Of a stretch of DNA of 17,279 nucleotides, positions 7,675-14,176 are shown piece by piece (positions within the stretch are counted from its first letter, which is position 1; each line of letters starts with the position of its first letter). This stretch comes from Gammaproteobacteria bacterium. GTDB taxonomy: Bacteria > Pseudomonadota > Gammaproteobacteria > GRL18. The notes beneath the pieces are model-generated. The model did no database searches, was not told the origin of the DNA, and saw only the letters and a list, made by a program, of their open reading frames with translations. Location of the stretch: contig JALTKC010000292.1 of NCBI GenBank assembly GCA_027076245.1, positions 1 through 17,279 of the forward strand. The letters are read 5' to 3'. The position numbers and the translations under genes were made by a program.

Positions 7675-7687
7675 CCTGCCAGGCAGG
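7675..7687 (-). promoter_or_regulatory. Hairpin overlapping the argF ribosome binding site
   Basis: The minus strand reads CCTGCCTGGCAGG, which can fold as a 5-bp stem (CCTGC/GCAGG) with a 3-nt loop. The downstream arm shares its last bases with the AGGAGA Shine-Dalgarno (7672-7677 on the plus strand). It may modulate argF translation relative to argD. Nearly the same 13 nt lies before the chemoreceptor start (10370-10382). Confidence 0.4.
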
Positions 7688-7729
7688 TTATTGGTCAATC
7701 AGTTTATCGAGTGTAAAAAAGGTCTTAAT

Positions 7730-8914
7730 TTATAAATGAACCCAGTCAGTAATGAGTTCACTGACGATAGTTATAATTTCATCCGCCTGTTCCCGGGTAG
7801 TGATCAGGGCCGGCAGCAGACGAACCACCTTATCGGCGGTCACATTGATGAGTAATTTTTTATCCAGAGCCTGTTTAACCAGTTCGGTACAGGGCCGATC
7901 CAGTTCTATACCAATCATCAGTCCTTTGCCGCGAATATCGGTGACTTTGTTTTGTGCTATTAAGTCACTTAAACGGGCCTTAAACTGCTGCTGGAAATAC
8001 TGACCAAGATCAGCCGCCGCCTGATCCAGCCGGTTTTTTTCCATAACATCCAGAGTGGCCAGGGCGGCAGCGCAGGCCAGTGGTGTGCCGCCAAATGTGG
8101 AGCCATGGGTACCGGGTGTCAGAGTGTCTGCTGCCATTCCTTTTGCAACACAGGCACCAATAGGGAAGCCGTTACCCAGACCCTTGGCCAGAGTCATAAC
8201 ATCGGGAACAATATCACTGTGCTGACCGGCAAACCATTTACCGGTACGACAGACACCGCTCTGAATTTCATCCAGTATCATCAGGTAGTTATTGGCATCG
8301 CAAAAAGCTCTGATTTCCTGCAGGTAGCTTTCCGGTGGAGTAGCCAGTCCACCTTCGCCCTGTACCGGCTCCACCATAATGGCCACAATTTGATCGTTAT
8401 CCTTACAGGCACTTTTAATGGCATCCATATCATTAAAATCAACATGAATAAAACCGGGAACCAGGGGTTCAAAGCCGTCCTGAATTTTGCTGTTGCCGGT
8501 GGCCGATAAAGTGGACAGGGTCCGGCCATGAAAGCTTTTATTGGCCACAATAATCGTTGGCAGGGCAATGCCCTGGTTATGGCCGTAGCGGCGGGCAATT
8601 TTTATGGCCGCTTCATTGGCTTCGGCACCGGAATTACAGAAAAACACCCTGTCCATACCGGAAAGTTCACATAACTTATCAGCCAGCCTTTCCTGATTGG
8701 GAATGCCGTATAAATTAGAAGTATGCATTAAGGTCGCCGCCTGCTCACAAATGGCTTTGCTGACTTCCGGATGTGCGTGCCCCAGGCCGCAGACCGCAAT
8801 ACCGGTCAGTGCATCCAGGTAGCGGTTATTCTGCTCATCATAAAGATAACAGCCCTCACCTCTGACAAAGCTGACCGGCAGGCGGCCATAAGTATTCATA
8901 ATATGCTCAGACAT
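7730..8914 (-). CDS. argD: Acetylornithine aminotransferase
   Basis: A 394-residue class III PLP aminotransferase. It interconverts N-acetylglutamate semialdehyde and N-acetylornithine, and in many bacteria also acts on succinyl-diaminopimelate in lysine synthesis. Visible motifs are NSGAEANEAAIK (94-105), the SFHGRT turn, VEPVQGEGG (181-189), DEIQSG (215-220) with the cofactor-binding Asp, and the Schiff-base lysine K244 in LAKGLGNGFP. THGSTFGG follows, as in the family. Length and N-terminus (MNTYGRLPVSF from residue 6) are typical of ArgD. I keep the ATG at 8914, which has AGAAGAAG upstream, but the ATG at 8899 is also possible. It is the first gene of an argD-argF unit. No convincing ARG box was found upstream. 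Confidence 0.95.
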   Translation of the reverse strand: MSEHIMNTYGRLPVSFVRGEGCYLYDEQNNRYLDALTGIAVCGLGHAHPEVSKAICEQAATLMHTSNLYGIPNQERLADKLCELSGMDRVFFCNSGAEANEAAIKIARRYGHNQGIALPTIIVANKSFHGRTLSTLSATGNSKIQDGFEPLVPGFIHVDFNDMDAIKSACKDNDQIVAIMVEPVQGEGGLATPPESYLQEIRAFCDANNYLMILDEIQSGVCRTGKWFAGQHSDIVPDVMTLAKGLGNGFPIGACVAKGMAADTLTPGTHGSTFGGTPLACAAALATLDVMEKNRLDQAAADLGQYFQQQFKARLSDLIAQNKVTDIRGKGLMIGIELDRPCTELVKQALDKKLLINVTADKVVRLLPALITTREQADEIITIVSELITDWVHL

Positions 8915-9009
8915 TAAAATTCGACTTCTTCTGGTTTAGACTCAACGTAGTTTTTGCTATGGTTATAAATACGACTAATTAAAGGTGATTAAAATAAACA
9001 CCCCAAAAC

Positions 9010-9038
9010 AAAAAAGCAGCCGGTAAGACTGCTTTTTT
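9010..9038. terminator. Symmetric hairpin with A-tract and T-tract (orphan bidirectional terminator)
   Basis: AAAAAAGCAG (9010-9019) pairs with CTGCTTTTTT (9029-9038) around a 9-nt loop. Either strand gives a stem followed by six T, the form of an intrinsic terminator. It lies between two divergent genes, 95 bp upstream of argD and 106 bp upstream of the NUDIX gene, where no annotated transcript ends. Confidence 0.75.
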
Positions 9039-9089
9039 GTAAACCAGACATTATATTGCTTTGTTTTTTATAGATCAATAGCTAAATTA

Positions 9090-9115
9090 GTGCGCATCCA
9101 TTTATTGATGCACAC
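9090..9115. repeat. Inverted repeat 29 bp upstream of the NUDIX gene
   Basis: GTGCGCATC (9090-9098) and GATGCACAC (9107-9115) form 9-bp arms with one mismatch around an 8-bp AT-rich centre. The half-site spacing is about 17 bp centre to centre. It could be a dimeric regulator's operator or an RNA hairpin in the leader. No family is assigned. Confidence 0.5.
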
Positions 9116-9144
9116 AAAATTAAGGGAAATTCCAGGTAGTTTGA

Positions 9145-10059
9145 ATGACAGTCAATACAGAACAGCATAACGGGCAAACCACAGAAGAACGTAACCGGGC
9201 CTTTTTAAACTGGATAAAACGTTGCAATGCTTTTGATAAAAAGGACTTTCTGCCCTTTTTTATTGAGGATGCATTACTCGGTTATGTCCATAAACAAAAT
9301 AAACCCCTGTTTAAAGACTTTAATCATTTAATGATTTTTGCTGAATTTAATGGTCTTGAAGGGCTGACTTTTCATCCGGATATTAATTCTTTTGAACGGC
9401 GGACGGCCGCGGCTGATGAAATCGCTCAAAGCTGGCTGCAATCCGGGGTGATTACTTCCTGGGTGGGGGAGCAGTATGATGTTAATACCGGCTTTAATCA
9501 CCCGTCTTTTTTTACCATTGAACGGGCGGCATCATCTGTTCTGGGTATAAAAAAATACGGTATTCACCTGAATGCCTGGGTGGAACAACAGGGAGAGCTT
9601 TATCTATGGGTAGCCCGACGTTCCAGAAACAAACCGACTTTCCCGGGCAAACTGGATCATCTGGTGGCCGGTGGACATGGTACGGGCTATACCATTGAGC
9701 AGACCATGATTAAGGAATGCGGCGAGGAAGCGGGAGTGCCCGAAGCCATTGCTCAAACGGCCGTCCCAGTATCGATGGTTACCTATAATATGGATGCCGG
9801 TAAGAAACTGCAGCAGGATAATCTGTTTATTTATGATTTAAAGCTGGATGCATCCTTTGTACCGGAAAATACCGATGGGGAGGCTGAAGCATTTTATCTC
9901 TGGCCAATAGATAAGGTGCTTAATACTGTAGCCACCACAGAGGATTATAAAACCAACTGCAACCTGGTTGTTATTGATTTTGCTGTTCGTCATGGCTTTC
10001 TGAAACCGGATGAGCCTTTTTATACTGATATCTGTGAGGGGCTGCAACAAAAGATCTAA
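9145..10059 (+). CDS. NUDIX hydrolase with N-terminal DUF4743 domain
   Basis: A 304-residue protein. Residues about 15-135 match the DUF4743 domain (RNRAFLNWIKRCNAFD, then ERRTAAADEIAQSWLQSG). Residues about 137-290 form the NUDIX domain (GIHLNAWV, LYLWVARRSRNKPTFPGKLDHLVAGG). The Nudix box at 176-198 ends in KECGEEAGV, keeping the metal-binding E194/E195. The canonical first Glu is Y182 and the usual Arg is K190; as far as I recall, relatives also vary there. Characterised relatives (the N-terminal part of S. pombe Tnr3 and plant Nudt20/24 homologues) hydrolyse oxidised thiamine diphosphate derivatives, so toxic thiamine analogue removal is a likely role by homology. The ATG at 9145 has AGGTAG upstream. 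It is a single-gene unit divergent from argD. Confidence 0.88.
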   Translation: MTVNTEQHNGQTTEERNRAFLNWIKRCNAFDKKDFLPFFIEDALLGYVHKQNKPLFKDFNHLMIFAEFNGLEGLTFHPDINSFERRTAAADEIAQSWLQSGVITSWVGEQYDVNTGFNHPSFFTIERAASSVLGIKKYGIHLNAWVEQQGELYLWVARRSRNKPTFPGKLDHLVAGGHGTGYTIEQTMIKECGEEAGVPEAIAQTAVPVSMVTYNMDAGKKLQQDNLFIYDLKLDASFVPENTDGEAEAFYLWPIDKVLNTVATTEDYKTNCNLVVIDFAVRHGFLKPDEPFYTDICEGLQQKI

Positions 10060-10167
10060 TCTGAAAAAACAGCGGCATCGTTACTTGATAAATCAGGCTT
10101 CTTTTCTATTATTAAATAAATAACTGCTCCTAAATCATAGATTTTCAAAATTGTCGTTTCTGCTCTG

Positions 10168-10249
10168 CTGGGAGCGTGGGCATCCTGCCCACGTTAATGA
10201 GTGGTATTTGTTGTTATTTCTGATGCGGGCAAGATGCCCGCACTCCCAG
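10168..10249. repeat. REPIN-like element: two inverted palindromic units
   Basis: Two inverted copies of a roughly 27-bp unit. Outer arms CTGGGAG (10168-10174) and CTCCCAG (10243-10249) pair with each other. Inside them sit two 8-bp hairpins: CGTGGGCA/TGCCCACG (10175-10193, loop TCC) and TGCGGGCA/TGCCCGCA (10224-10242, loop AGA). Most differences between the copies are compensatory within the stems. This is the doublet layout of REP/REPIN elements, usually spread by RAYT transposases acting in trans. No RAYT gene is in the window. Confidence 0.75.
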
Positions 10250-10299
10250 GATGGAGGTCTATGTATGCTTTTTTGGAGTTAGTTAAAAATAATTTTTTG

Positions 10300-10326
10300 T
10301 AAAGAAAAAATAATAATTGCCGATTA
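10300..10326 (+). promoter_or_regulatory. Sigma28 (FliA) flagellar promoter for the chemoreceptor gene
   Basis: TAAAGAAA (10300-10307), then exactly 11 nt, then GCCGATTA (10319-10326). The E. coli FliA consensus is TAAAGTTT-N11-GCCGATAA. The match, the spacing and the location about 70 bp before a chemoreceptor gene all agree. It implies the receptor is made with the late flagellar genes. Confidence 0.88.
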
Positions 10327-10369
10327 TTACCCGTATGAGATTTCATCTGGAAAAAAATAATAAGTACAG

Positions 10370-10390
10370 CCTGCCTGACAGGGAGGCGGG
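10370..10390 (+). promoter_or_regulatory. Hairpin over the ribosome binding site of the chemoreceptor
   Basis: CCTGCCT (10370-10376) can pair with AGGCGGG (10384-10390) in a 7-bp stem including one G-U pair. The best Shine-Dalgarno, GGAGG at 10382-10386, lies partly in the loop and partly in the stem. Its first 13 nt nearly repeat the argF leader hairpin. Confidence 0.45.
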
Positions 10391-10398
10391 TTTGGGGG

Positions 10399-12411
10399 AT
10401 GTTCGTGGGTTCAGCTAAACAGTTAAAAATAAAACAGTTTCTTAATTCAGTTAAAGGGCGTCTAGGGTTGGTACTTTTATGTGCCGTGCTGGGTATGGTG
10501 TTCTTTGCTGTGCTGAGTATTAATGAGTTTAATAATGTTAAACAGACTCTAAACCTGTTTCAGACGGATATTAACCAGAAAATTTCTCAATTATCAAAAC
10601 AGAAGCAGGAAATATCTAAAAAGAAATCACTGCTTTCAGAAGAAAAACAGAAAATTTCCCGCTTAAAAGTCAGCATCTCTCAGGATAAACACAAAATTTC
10701 CTCCCAGAAAGAAGATATGATTGAGCGATCTTTTCAGACCGGGCAGAAATCAGGCGTCGTGTATCTGTTAATGGAGTCCCTGGCTAAAGGGGAAAAAATG
10801 CTTTGGGAATACGCCGCTATAAAACTATCCAATGGCGATGATTCCGGTGTTTTCCCCCGTTTTAAACAGTTAAAAACTGAACGCAGTAATCTGATGATGG
10901 CCTTTTCCTTTCTCGAGCCTCAGTCTGATGAAGAGGCCCAGGTTAAAAAGGCGTTTATGGATTTTGTAAAAAGCAAAATCAAACCCCTGTTAAAAGATGT
11001 TATTCTTTCTCTGCGTAATGAAGATTATGTTCGTTATGATACCGCCAGTAAAAAAATAACACCGACTTATGGCGAGCTGTATAAGCTGGGTCATCAGTTA
11101 ATTAAAATCATTAATGCTCAAACCAAGGCATTTGACAGTTTAAGAGAAGAGCTGCGTAGCCAGGAAGAAGAGTTTATTACGCAGGAGCAGCAACTTCAGG
11201 AACGAGAAAATAAACTGAATAAAGAAGAACAGCAATTAACCGTCATAGAAAGTAAATTGAATGAGCAGCAAAAAGCGGTTGAAAAAGAATCGGCACAACG
11301 TCTGAGTGAACTGGATGTTACTCTGGATGAGGCGTCAGGGCAAATATTGATTATTGGTGTTGTGCTGGTGCTTCTGTTAATGGCAACAGGCTGGTTTATT
11401 GCCACTTCTGTAACCCGTCCGGTTAATGAACTGAGCAAAAATATTAATGAAATTGCCCATGGTAATGGAGACCTAAATAAAGAACTGAAGCTCAGTAATG
11501 TAACAGAATTAAGAGAAATTGCCTCGGGCTATAATAAATTTATCGGCAAATTGCGTAAAATGCTGCAGGATATTGGGGAAACTGCTGATAAAGTATCCCA
11601 GTCCTCTACTTCTCTGAAGGATGGCGCGGAACACAGCAATCATATTGTCCATGAGCAGCAGTTTGAGACTAATAATGCAGCGATTGCCATGGATGAAATT
11701 GTGGCTGAGTTTAAAAAAATTTCCACTGAAATTACTTCGGCAGCCGACTTGTCTGAGTCCATTCGTCGGAAAACTGGGCTCAGTATGGAACGTGTTAAGG
11801 ATACACTGAGCTCCATGAGCAGTGTCGTGACCGATGTGGAGCAAACGTCAATTCAGGTTGACTCCCTGGCAAAAGGAATTGATGATATAGCCAGTGCCAT
11901 TGTCAATATCAATAATATTGCTTCACAGACCAATTTGCTGGCCCTTAATGCAGCCATTGAGGCGGCCCGTGCCGGTGAACATGGACGTGGTTTTGCTGTG
12001 GTTGCTGATGAGGTGCGCAGCCTGTCGTTTAATACTCAGCAAACCACGGAACAGATAGAACAGGTTATGGAAAAACTGGTGGCCACCACTGCTCAGGTAG
12101 TGGATGCCATGCAACGCAGCAAGAACAGTGTGAATGTCGGGCAGAAGAATGCCAAACAGGTTTCAGTTGAGTTAAATGCTGTATTAGGAGAGCTTGATGA
12201 AATCACTGAAATCACCACCGCTATTTCCGCATCAACACAGACTCAGGCGGCCAATACCCAGTCTCTGAATAATAATATTACCCAGATCAATAATGCCACC
12301 AGTGAAATATCCAAACTCAGCCAGCAGACCAATGAACAGTCCGCCACTCTGGAAGAACTGGTGGATAATCTGCAGGAGTTGCTGCATGTTTTTCAGGCTG
12401 ACAAATCCTGA
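10399..12411 (+). CDS. Methyl-accepting chemotaxis protein with coiled-coil sensor region
   Basis: A 670-residue transmembrane receptor. TM1 is at about 21-40 and TM2 at about 315-337. Between them lies an all-helical extracytoplasmic region of about 270 residues that matches no ligand-binding fold I recognise. It starts with a lysine-rich coil (about 58-106) and ends with a glutamine/glutamate-rich coil (about 245-300), both with 14-residue repeats. HAMP follows (about 338-392, TRPVNELSKNINEIAHGNGDL), then the signalling domain. Its tip, NLLALNAAIEAARAGEHGRGF (512-532) with VVADEVRSLS, is the conserved CheA/CheW contact. The C-terminus (FQADKS) lacks a CheR-tethering pentapeptide. It should relay a signal to the flagellar motor. 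The gene is a single unit with a sigma28 promoter; the GGAGG ribosome site is 12 nt from ATG 10399. Confidence 0.93.
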   Translation: MFVGSAKQLKIKQFLNSVKGRLGLVLLCAVLGMVFFAVLSINEFNNVKQTLNLFQTDINQKISQLSKQKQEISKKKSLLSEEKQKISRLKVSISQDKHKISSQKEDMIERSFQTGQKSGVVYLLMESLAKGEKMLWEYAAIKLSNGDDSGVFPRFKQLKTERSNLMMAFSFLEPQSDEEAQVKKAFMDFVKSKIKPLLKDVILSLRNEDYVRYDTASKKITPTYGELYKLGHQLIKIINAQTKAFDSLREELRSQEEEFITQEQQLQERENKLNKEEQQLTVIESKLNEQQKAVEKESAQRLSELDVTLDEASGQILIIGVVLVLLLMATGWFIATSVTRPVNELSKNINEIAHGNGDLNKELKLSNVTELREIASGYNKFIGKLRKMLQDIGETADKVSQSSTSLKDGAEHSNHIVHEQQFETNNAAIAMDEIVAEFKKISTEITSAADLSESIRRKTGLSMERVKDTLSSMSSVVTDVEQTSIQVDSLAKGIDDIASAIVNINNIASQTNLLALNAAIEAARAGEHGRGFAVVADEVRSLSFNTQQTTEQIEQVMEKLVATTAQVVDAMQRSKNSVNVGQKNAKQVSVELNAVLGELDEITEITTAISASTQTQAANTQSLNNNITQINNATSEISKLSQQTNEQSATLEELVDNLQELLHVFQADKS

Positions 12412-12469
12412 ACGGTAGTCACTTAGAGTTTGTCATCTATTGGTAATCAATTGTCATTTATAATGATGC

Positions 12470-12498
12470 TTGAACTTGATGGTTGGTAAGAGTAACAT
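12470..12498 (+). promoter_or_regulatory. Candidate sigma70 promoter for the antiporter operon
   Basis: TTGAAC (12470-12475), a 17-bp spacer, then TAACAT (12493-12498). Each hexamer matches four of six consensus positions. It lies in the 189-bp gap between the chemoreceptor and the antiporter operon. Another TATAAT at 12459 has no well-spaced -35 element. Confidence 0.4.
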
Positions 12499-12580
12499 TA
12501 CAGACGAACTGGACTTATTCCTATTTTAAAATGGCCGTATATACTTATTTATAAGACATATAAGGTATAAGAGGGCCTTA

Positions 12581-12604
12581 ATGCGAGTGTTAAGATATTC
12601 ATGA
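12581..12604 (+). CDS. Seven-codon leader ORF overlapping mrpE
   Basis: ATG CGA GTG TTA AGA TAT TCA TGA encodes MRVLRYS. An AGAGGG ribosome site lies about 6 nt upstream of its ATG. Its stop overlaps the mrpE start as ATGA at 12601-12604, while mrpE itself has no clear Shine-Dalgarno. Ribosomes ending here could re-initiate on mrpE. This is inferred from layout only. Confidence 0.45.
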   Translation: MRVLRYS

Positions 12605-13107
12605 AAGAAACTTCGTCGCGTCCCTACCTCCTTACTTTTGTAATTTGCTTTATCCTCTGGTTACTTCTCAGCGGTTCGTTTAAAACTGACGATGTGTTTG
12701 CGGGTATCGTTGTTTCAGCAGTTGTGTCCATTATTACCTCAAAACGACTGATGATTCTAAACGGACTGATCCTGACCCCAGGCAGTTTAATCAGCCTGTT
12801 GCGTTATCTCTGGTATTTTCTTATTGAACTGATTAAGGCCAACTTTGATCTGGCTGGCCGTATTTTATCCAGAACTATTCCTATTTCACCGGCGGTAGTT
12901 GAAGTGCAGACCAGTATGCAGTCAGAACTGGGGCGTTTGCTGCTGGCCAATAGTATTACCCTGACTCCGGGCACATTGTCCGTGGACATTGTAGAAGACC
13001 GTATTCTGGTGCACTGGATTGACTGTCCCGACCGGCTGGACCTGGAATATAACACTAAACGGATTGCCGAAGGGTTTGAACGTCATTTAAAAGGGTTTTT
13101 AAAATGA
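12601..13107 (+). CDS. mrpE: Na+/H+ antiporter subunit E (MrpE/MnhE)
   Basis: A 168-residue membrane protein of the MrpE/MnhE family (MbhA in membrane-bound hydrogenases). Hydrophobic segments cover about 9-24, 30-46 and 58-82. The soluble C-terminal part carries the family signature NSITLTPGTLSVDI (116-129) followed by ILVHWIDCP. Subunit E is a small accessory subunit needed to assemble the Mrp complex, which exchanges cytoplasmic Na+ (or K+) for protons across the inner membrane. It is the first main gene of the operon. It overlaps mrpF by 4 nt (ATGA) and is preceded by an overlapping leader ORF instead of a good ribosome binding site. Confidence 0.94.
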   Translation: MKETSSRPYLLTFVICFILWLLLSGSFKTDDVFAGIVVSAVVSIITSKRLMILNGLILTPGSLISLLRYLWYFLIELIKANFDLAGRILSRTIPISPAVVEVQTSMQSELGRLLLANSITLTPGTLSVDIVEDRILVHWIDCPDRLDLEYNTKRIAEGFERHLKGFLK

Positions 13108-13508
13108 GTGCACAAGTAAGTTCTATAGAAGCAAGCTCCATAGAACAGGTTTCAGAACAGGGCTCTGAACAACTGGTTGAACTGATCAATATCAGTCTGC
13201 CCTCAGGTTCTCAACTGCATATTAACAGCCTTGAAATGCTGGCCTTATTATTCCTCGCTGTAGCCACCATAATGGCTCTGCATCGGCTGCTGTTCGGCCC
13301 GTCCAATCCTGACAGGATTGTCAGTGCGGATGCCTTAACGGTCATTGCCACGGTGATTATCTGCATTACAGGAGCGTTGTTTCAAAGCATCCTGTATCTG
13401 GATGTGGCACTCATTTACGGTGTGCTGTCATTTGCCGGAGTCCTGGCAATGGCCAGAGCGATTGAACATGGAAGAACTGAACGGTCTGAAAAAGGAGAAC
13501 GCTCTTGA
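13104..13508 (+). CDS. mrpF: Antiporter subunit F (MrpF/MnhF) with N-terminal extension
   Basis: A 134-residue protein. The MrpF core begins at about residue 44 (MLALLFLAVATIMALHRLLFGPSNPDRIVSAD, three membrane passes), with the family motif GPSNPDRIVSADAL at about 65-78 and LDVALIYGVLSFAG later. The first 43 residues are polar and partly repetitive (SSIEASSIEQVSEQGSEQ), unlike ordinary MrpF proteins of 85-95 residues. The start at 13104 is favoured by the ATGA overlap with mrpE. The internal ATG 13236 would give a standard-length protein but lacks a clear ribosome site. The protein corresponds to MbhB. It overlaps mrpG by 4 nt. Confidence 0.92.
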   Translation: MSAQVSSIEASSIEQVSEQGSEQLVELINISLPSGSQLHINSLEMLALLFLAVATIMALHRLLFGPSNPDRIVSADALTVIATVIICITGALFQSILYLDVALIYGVLSFAGVLAMARAIEHGRTERSEKGERS

Positions 13509-13927
13509 GACTGATAGCTGATCTGTTTCTGCTGATTGGGGCCATGTTTATTTTTCTGGGAGCGTTGGGTCTGATTAGAATGCCTGATGTGTATAATCGT
13601 ATTCAGGCCGGAACCAAAGCTGTTACTTTGGGTGCCATGGGAATCCTGATCGGCATAGGCTTTCTGTATCCGCATTGGTGGTACAAACTGGTGGTTATTA
13701 TGGGCTTTATCCTGCTGACCAGTCCGGTCAGTTCTTCTGCTATTGCCAGAGCTTTTTATATTGCCGGTGTCCGACCCTGGCACAGCCGTAATGATGCGAC
13801 ACTCAAGCCTCAAACGAGCTCTGAAATAAAAGAAGCTGAAGCCACTGCCAGAGCCCCAGAAACTGCCAGAGCTTCAGAAACTGCCAGAGCCCCAAAAACA
13901 GCCGCACTGCAAAAGGAGACTTCATAA
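13505..13927 (+). CDS. mrpG: Antiporter subunit G (MrpG/MnhG) with repeat tail
   Basis: A 140-residue protein starting at TTG 13505, supported by AAGGAG 7 nt upstream and by the TTGA overlap with the mrpF stop. The core (1-95) is the three-pass MrpG fold: LLIGAMFIFLGALGLIRMPDVYNRIQAGTKAVTLG, then GFILLTSPVSSSAIARAFY. It corresponds to MbhC. After residue 95 comes a hydrophilic tail holding three copies of a six-residue repeat (TARAPE, TARASE, TARAPK) encoded by 18-bp tandem DNA repeats. The tail is not part of the usual family and is probably cytoplasmic and disordered. The gene overlaps the next by 1 nt (TAATG). Confidence 0.93.
   Translation: MRLIADLFLLIGAMFIFLGALGLIRMPDVYNRIQAGTKAVTLGAMGILIGIGFLYPHWWYKLVVIMGFILLTSPVSSSAIARAFYIAGVRPWHSRNDATLKPQTSSEIKEAEATARAPETARASETARAPKTAALQKETS
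13844..13897 (+). repeat. Three 18-bp tandem repeats inside mrpG
   Basis: Units begin at 13844, 13862 and 13880; the first reads ACTGCCAGAGCCCCAGAA and the others differ by only a few bases. They are in frame and extend the MrpG C-terminal tail by six residues each. Such repeats can change copy number by slippage. Confidence 0.85.
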
Positions 13928-14172
13928 TGATCTGGATAGTATCGACTGTCGTGCTGGTTATGCTGGCTTCAGCAATAGCCGTCATGGTGTTGCCGAATAT
14001 GCTGGCGGCTGTCGCCGCTTCATCGGTCGTATCACTGGCACTGGCGGTATTATTTGCCCTGATGAAAGCCCCCGATGTGGCCATGACTGAAGCCGCCATT
14101 GGTGCCGGACTGAGTGGTCTGCTACTGGCCATGGGTCTGAAACGGCTTGGCCTGTGGCGACTGGAGGATTAA
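13927..14172 (+). CDS. MbhD-like antiporter subunit (DUF4040; detached MrpA C-terminal piece)
   Basis: An 81-residue protein with three hydrophobic segments. The motif LMKAPDVAMTEAAIGAG (45-61) is the hallmark of the DUF4040/MbhD domain. In classical Mrp systems this domain is fused to the C-terminus of the large MrpA subunit, and it is thought to contribute to the ion path. Here it is a separate gene, as MbhD is in archaeal membrane-bound hydrogenase. The ATG at 13927 overlaps the mrpG stop by 1 nt and has AAGGAG upstream. The next gene starts 4 nt after its stop, so translation is likely coupled. Confidence 0.88.
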   Translation: MIWIVSTVVLVMLASAIAVMVLPNMLAAVAASSVVSLALAVLFALMKAPDVAMTEAAIGAGLSGLLLAMGLKRLGLWRLED

Positions 14173-14176
14173 AACC

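Noticed and set aside
8964..8981. Possible ARG box upstream of argD
   Set aside because: AT-rich and loosely symmetric, but it lacks the TGAAT/ATTCA half-sites expected of ArgR operators.
12430..12457. Possible Pho box upstream of the antiporter operon (TTGTCAT at 12430 and 12451)
   Set aside because: The two good half-sites are 21 bp apart instead of 22, the middle one is poor (TGGTAAT), and no -10 lies at the right distance.
14147..14176. Extended mrpB start at TTG 14147
   Set aside because: It lies inside the preceding gene and adds residues absent from the family. ATG 14177 has GGAGG at ideal spacing.
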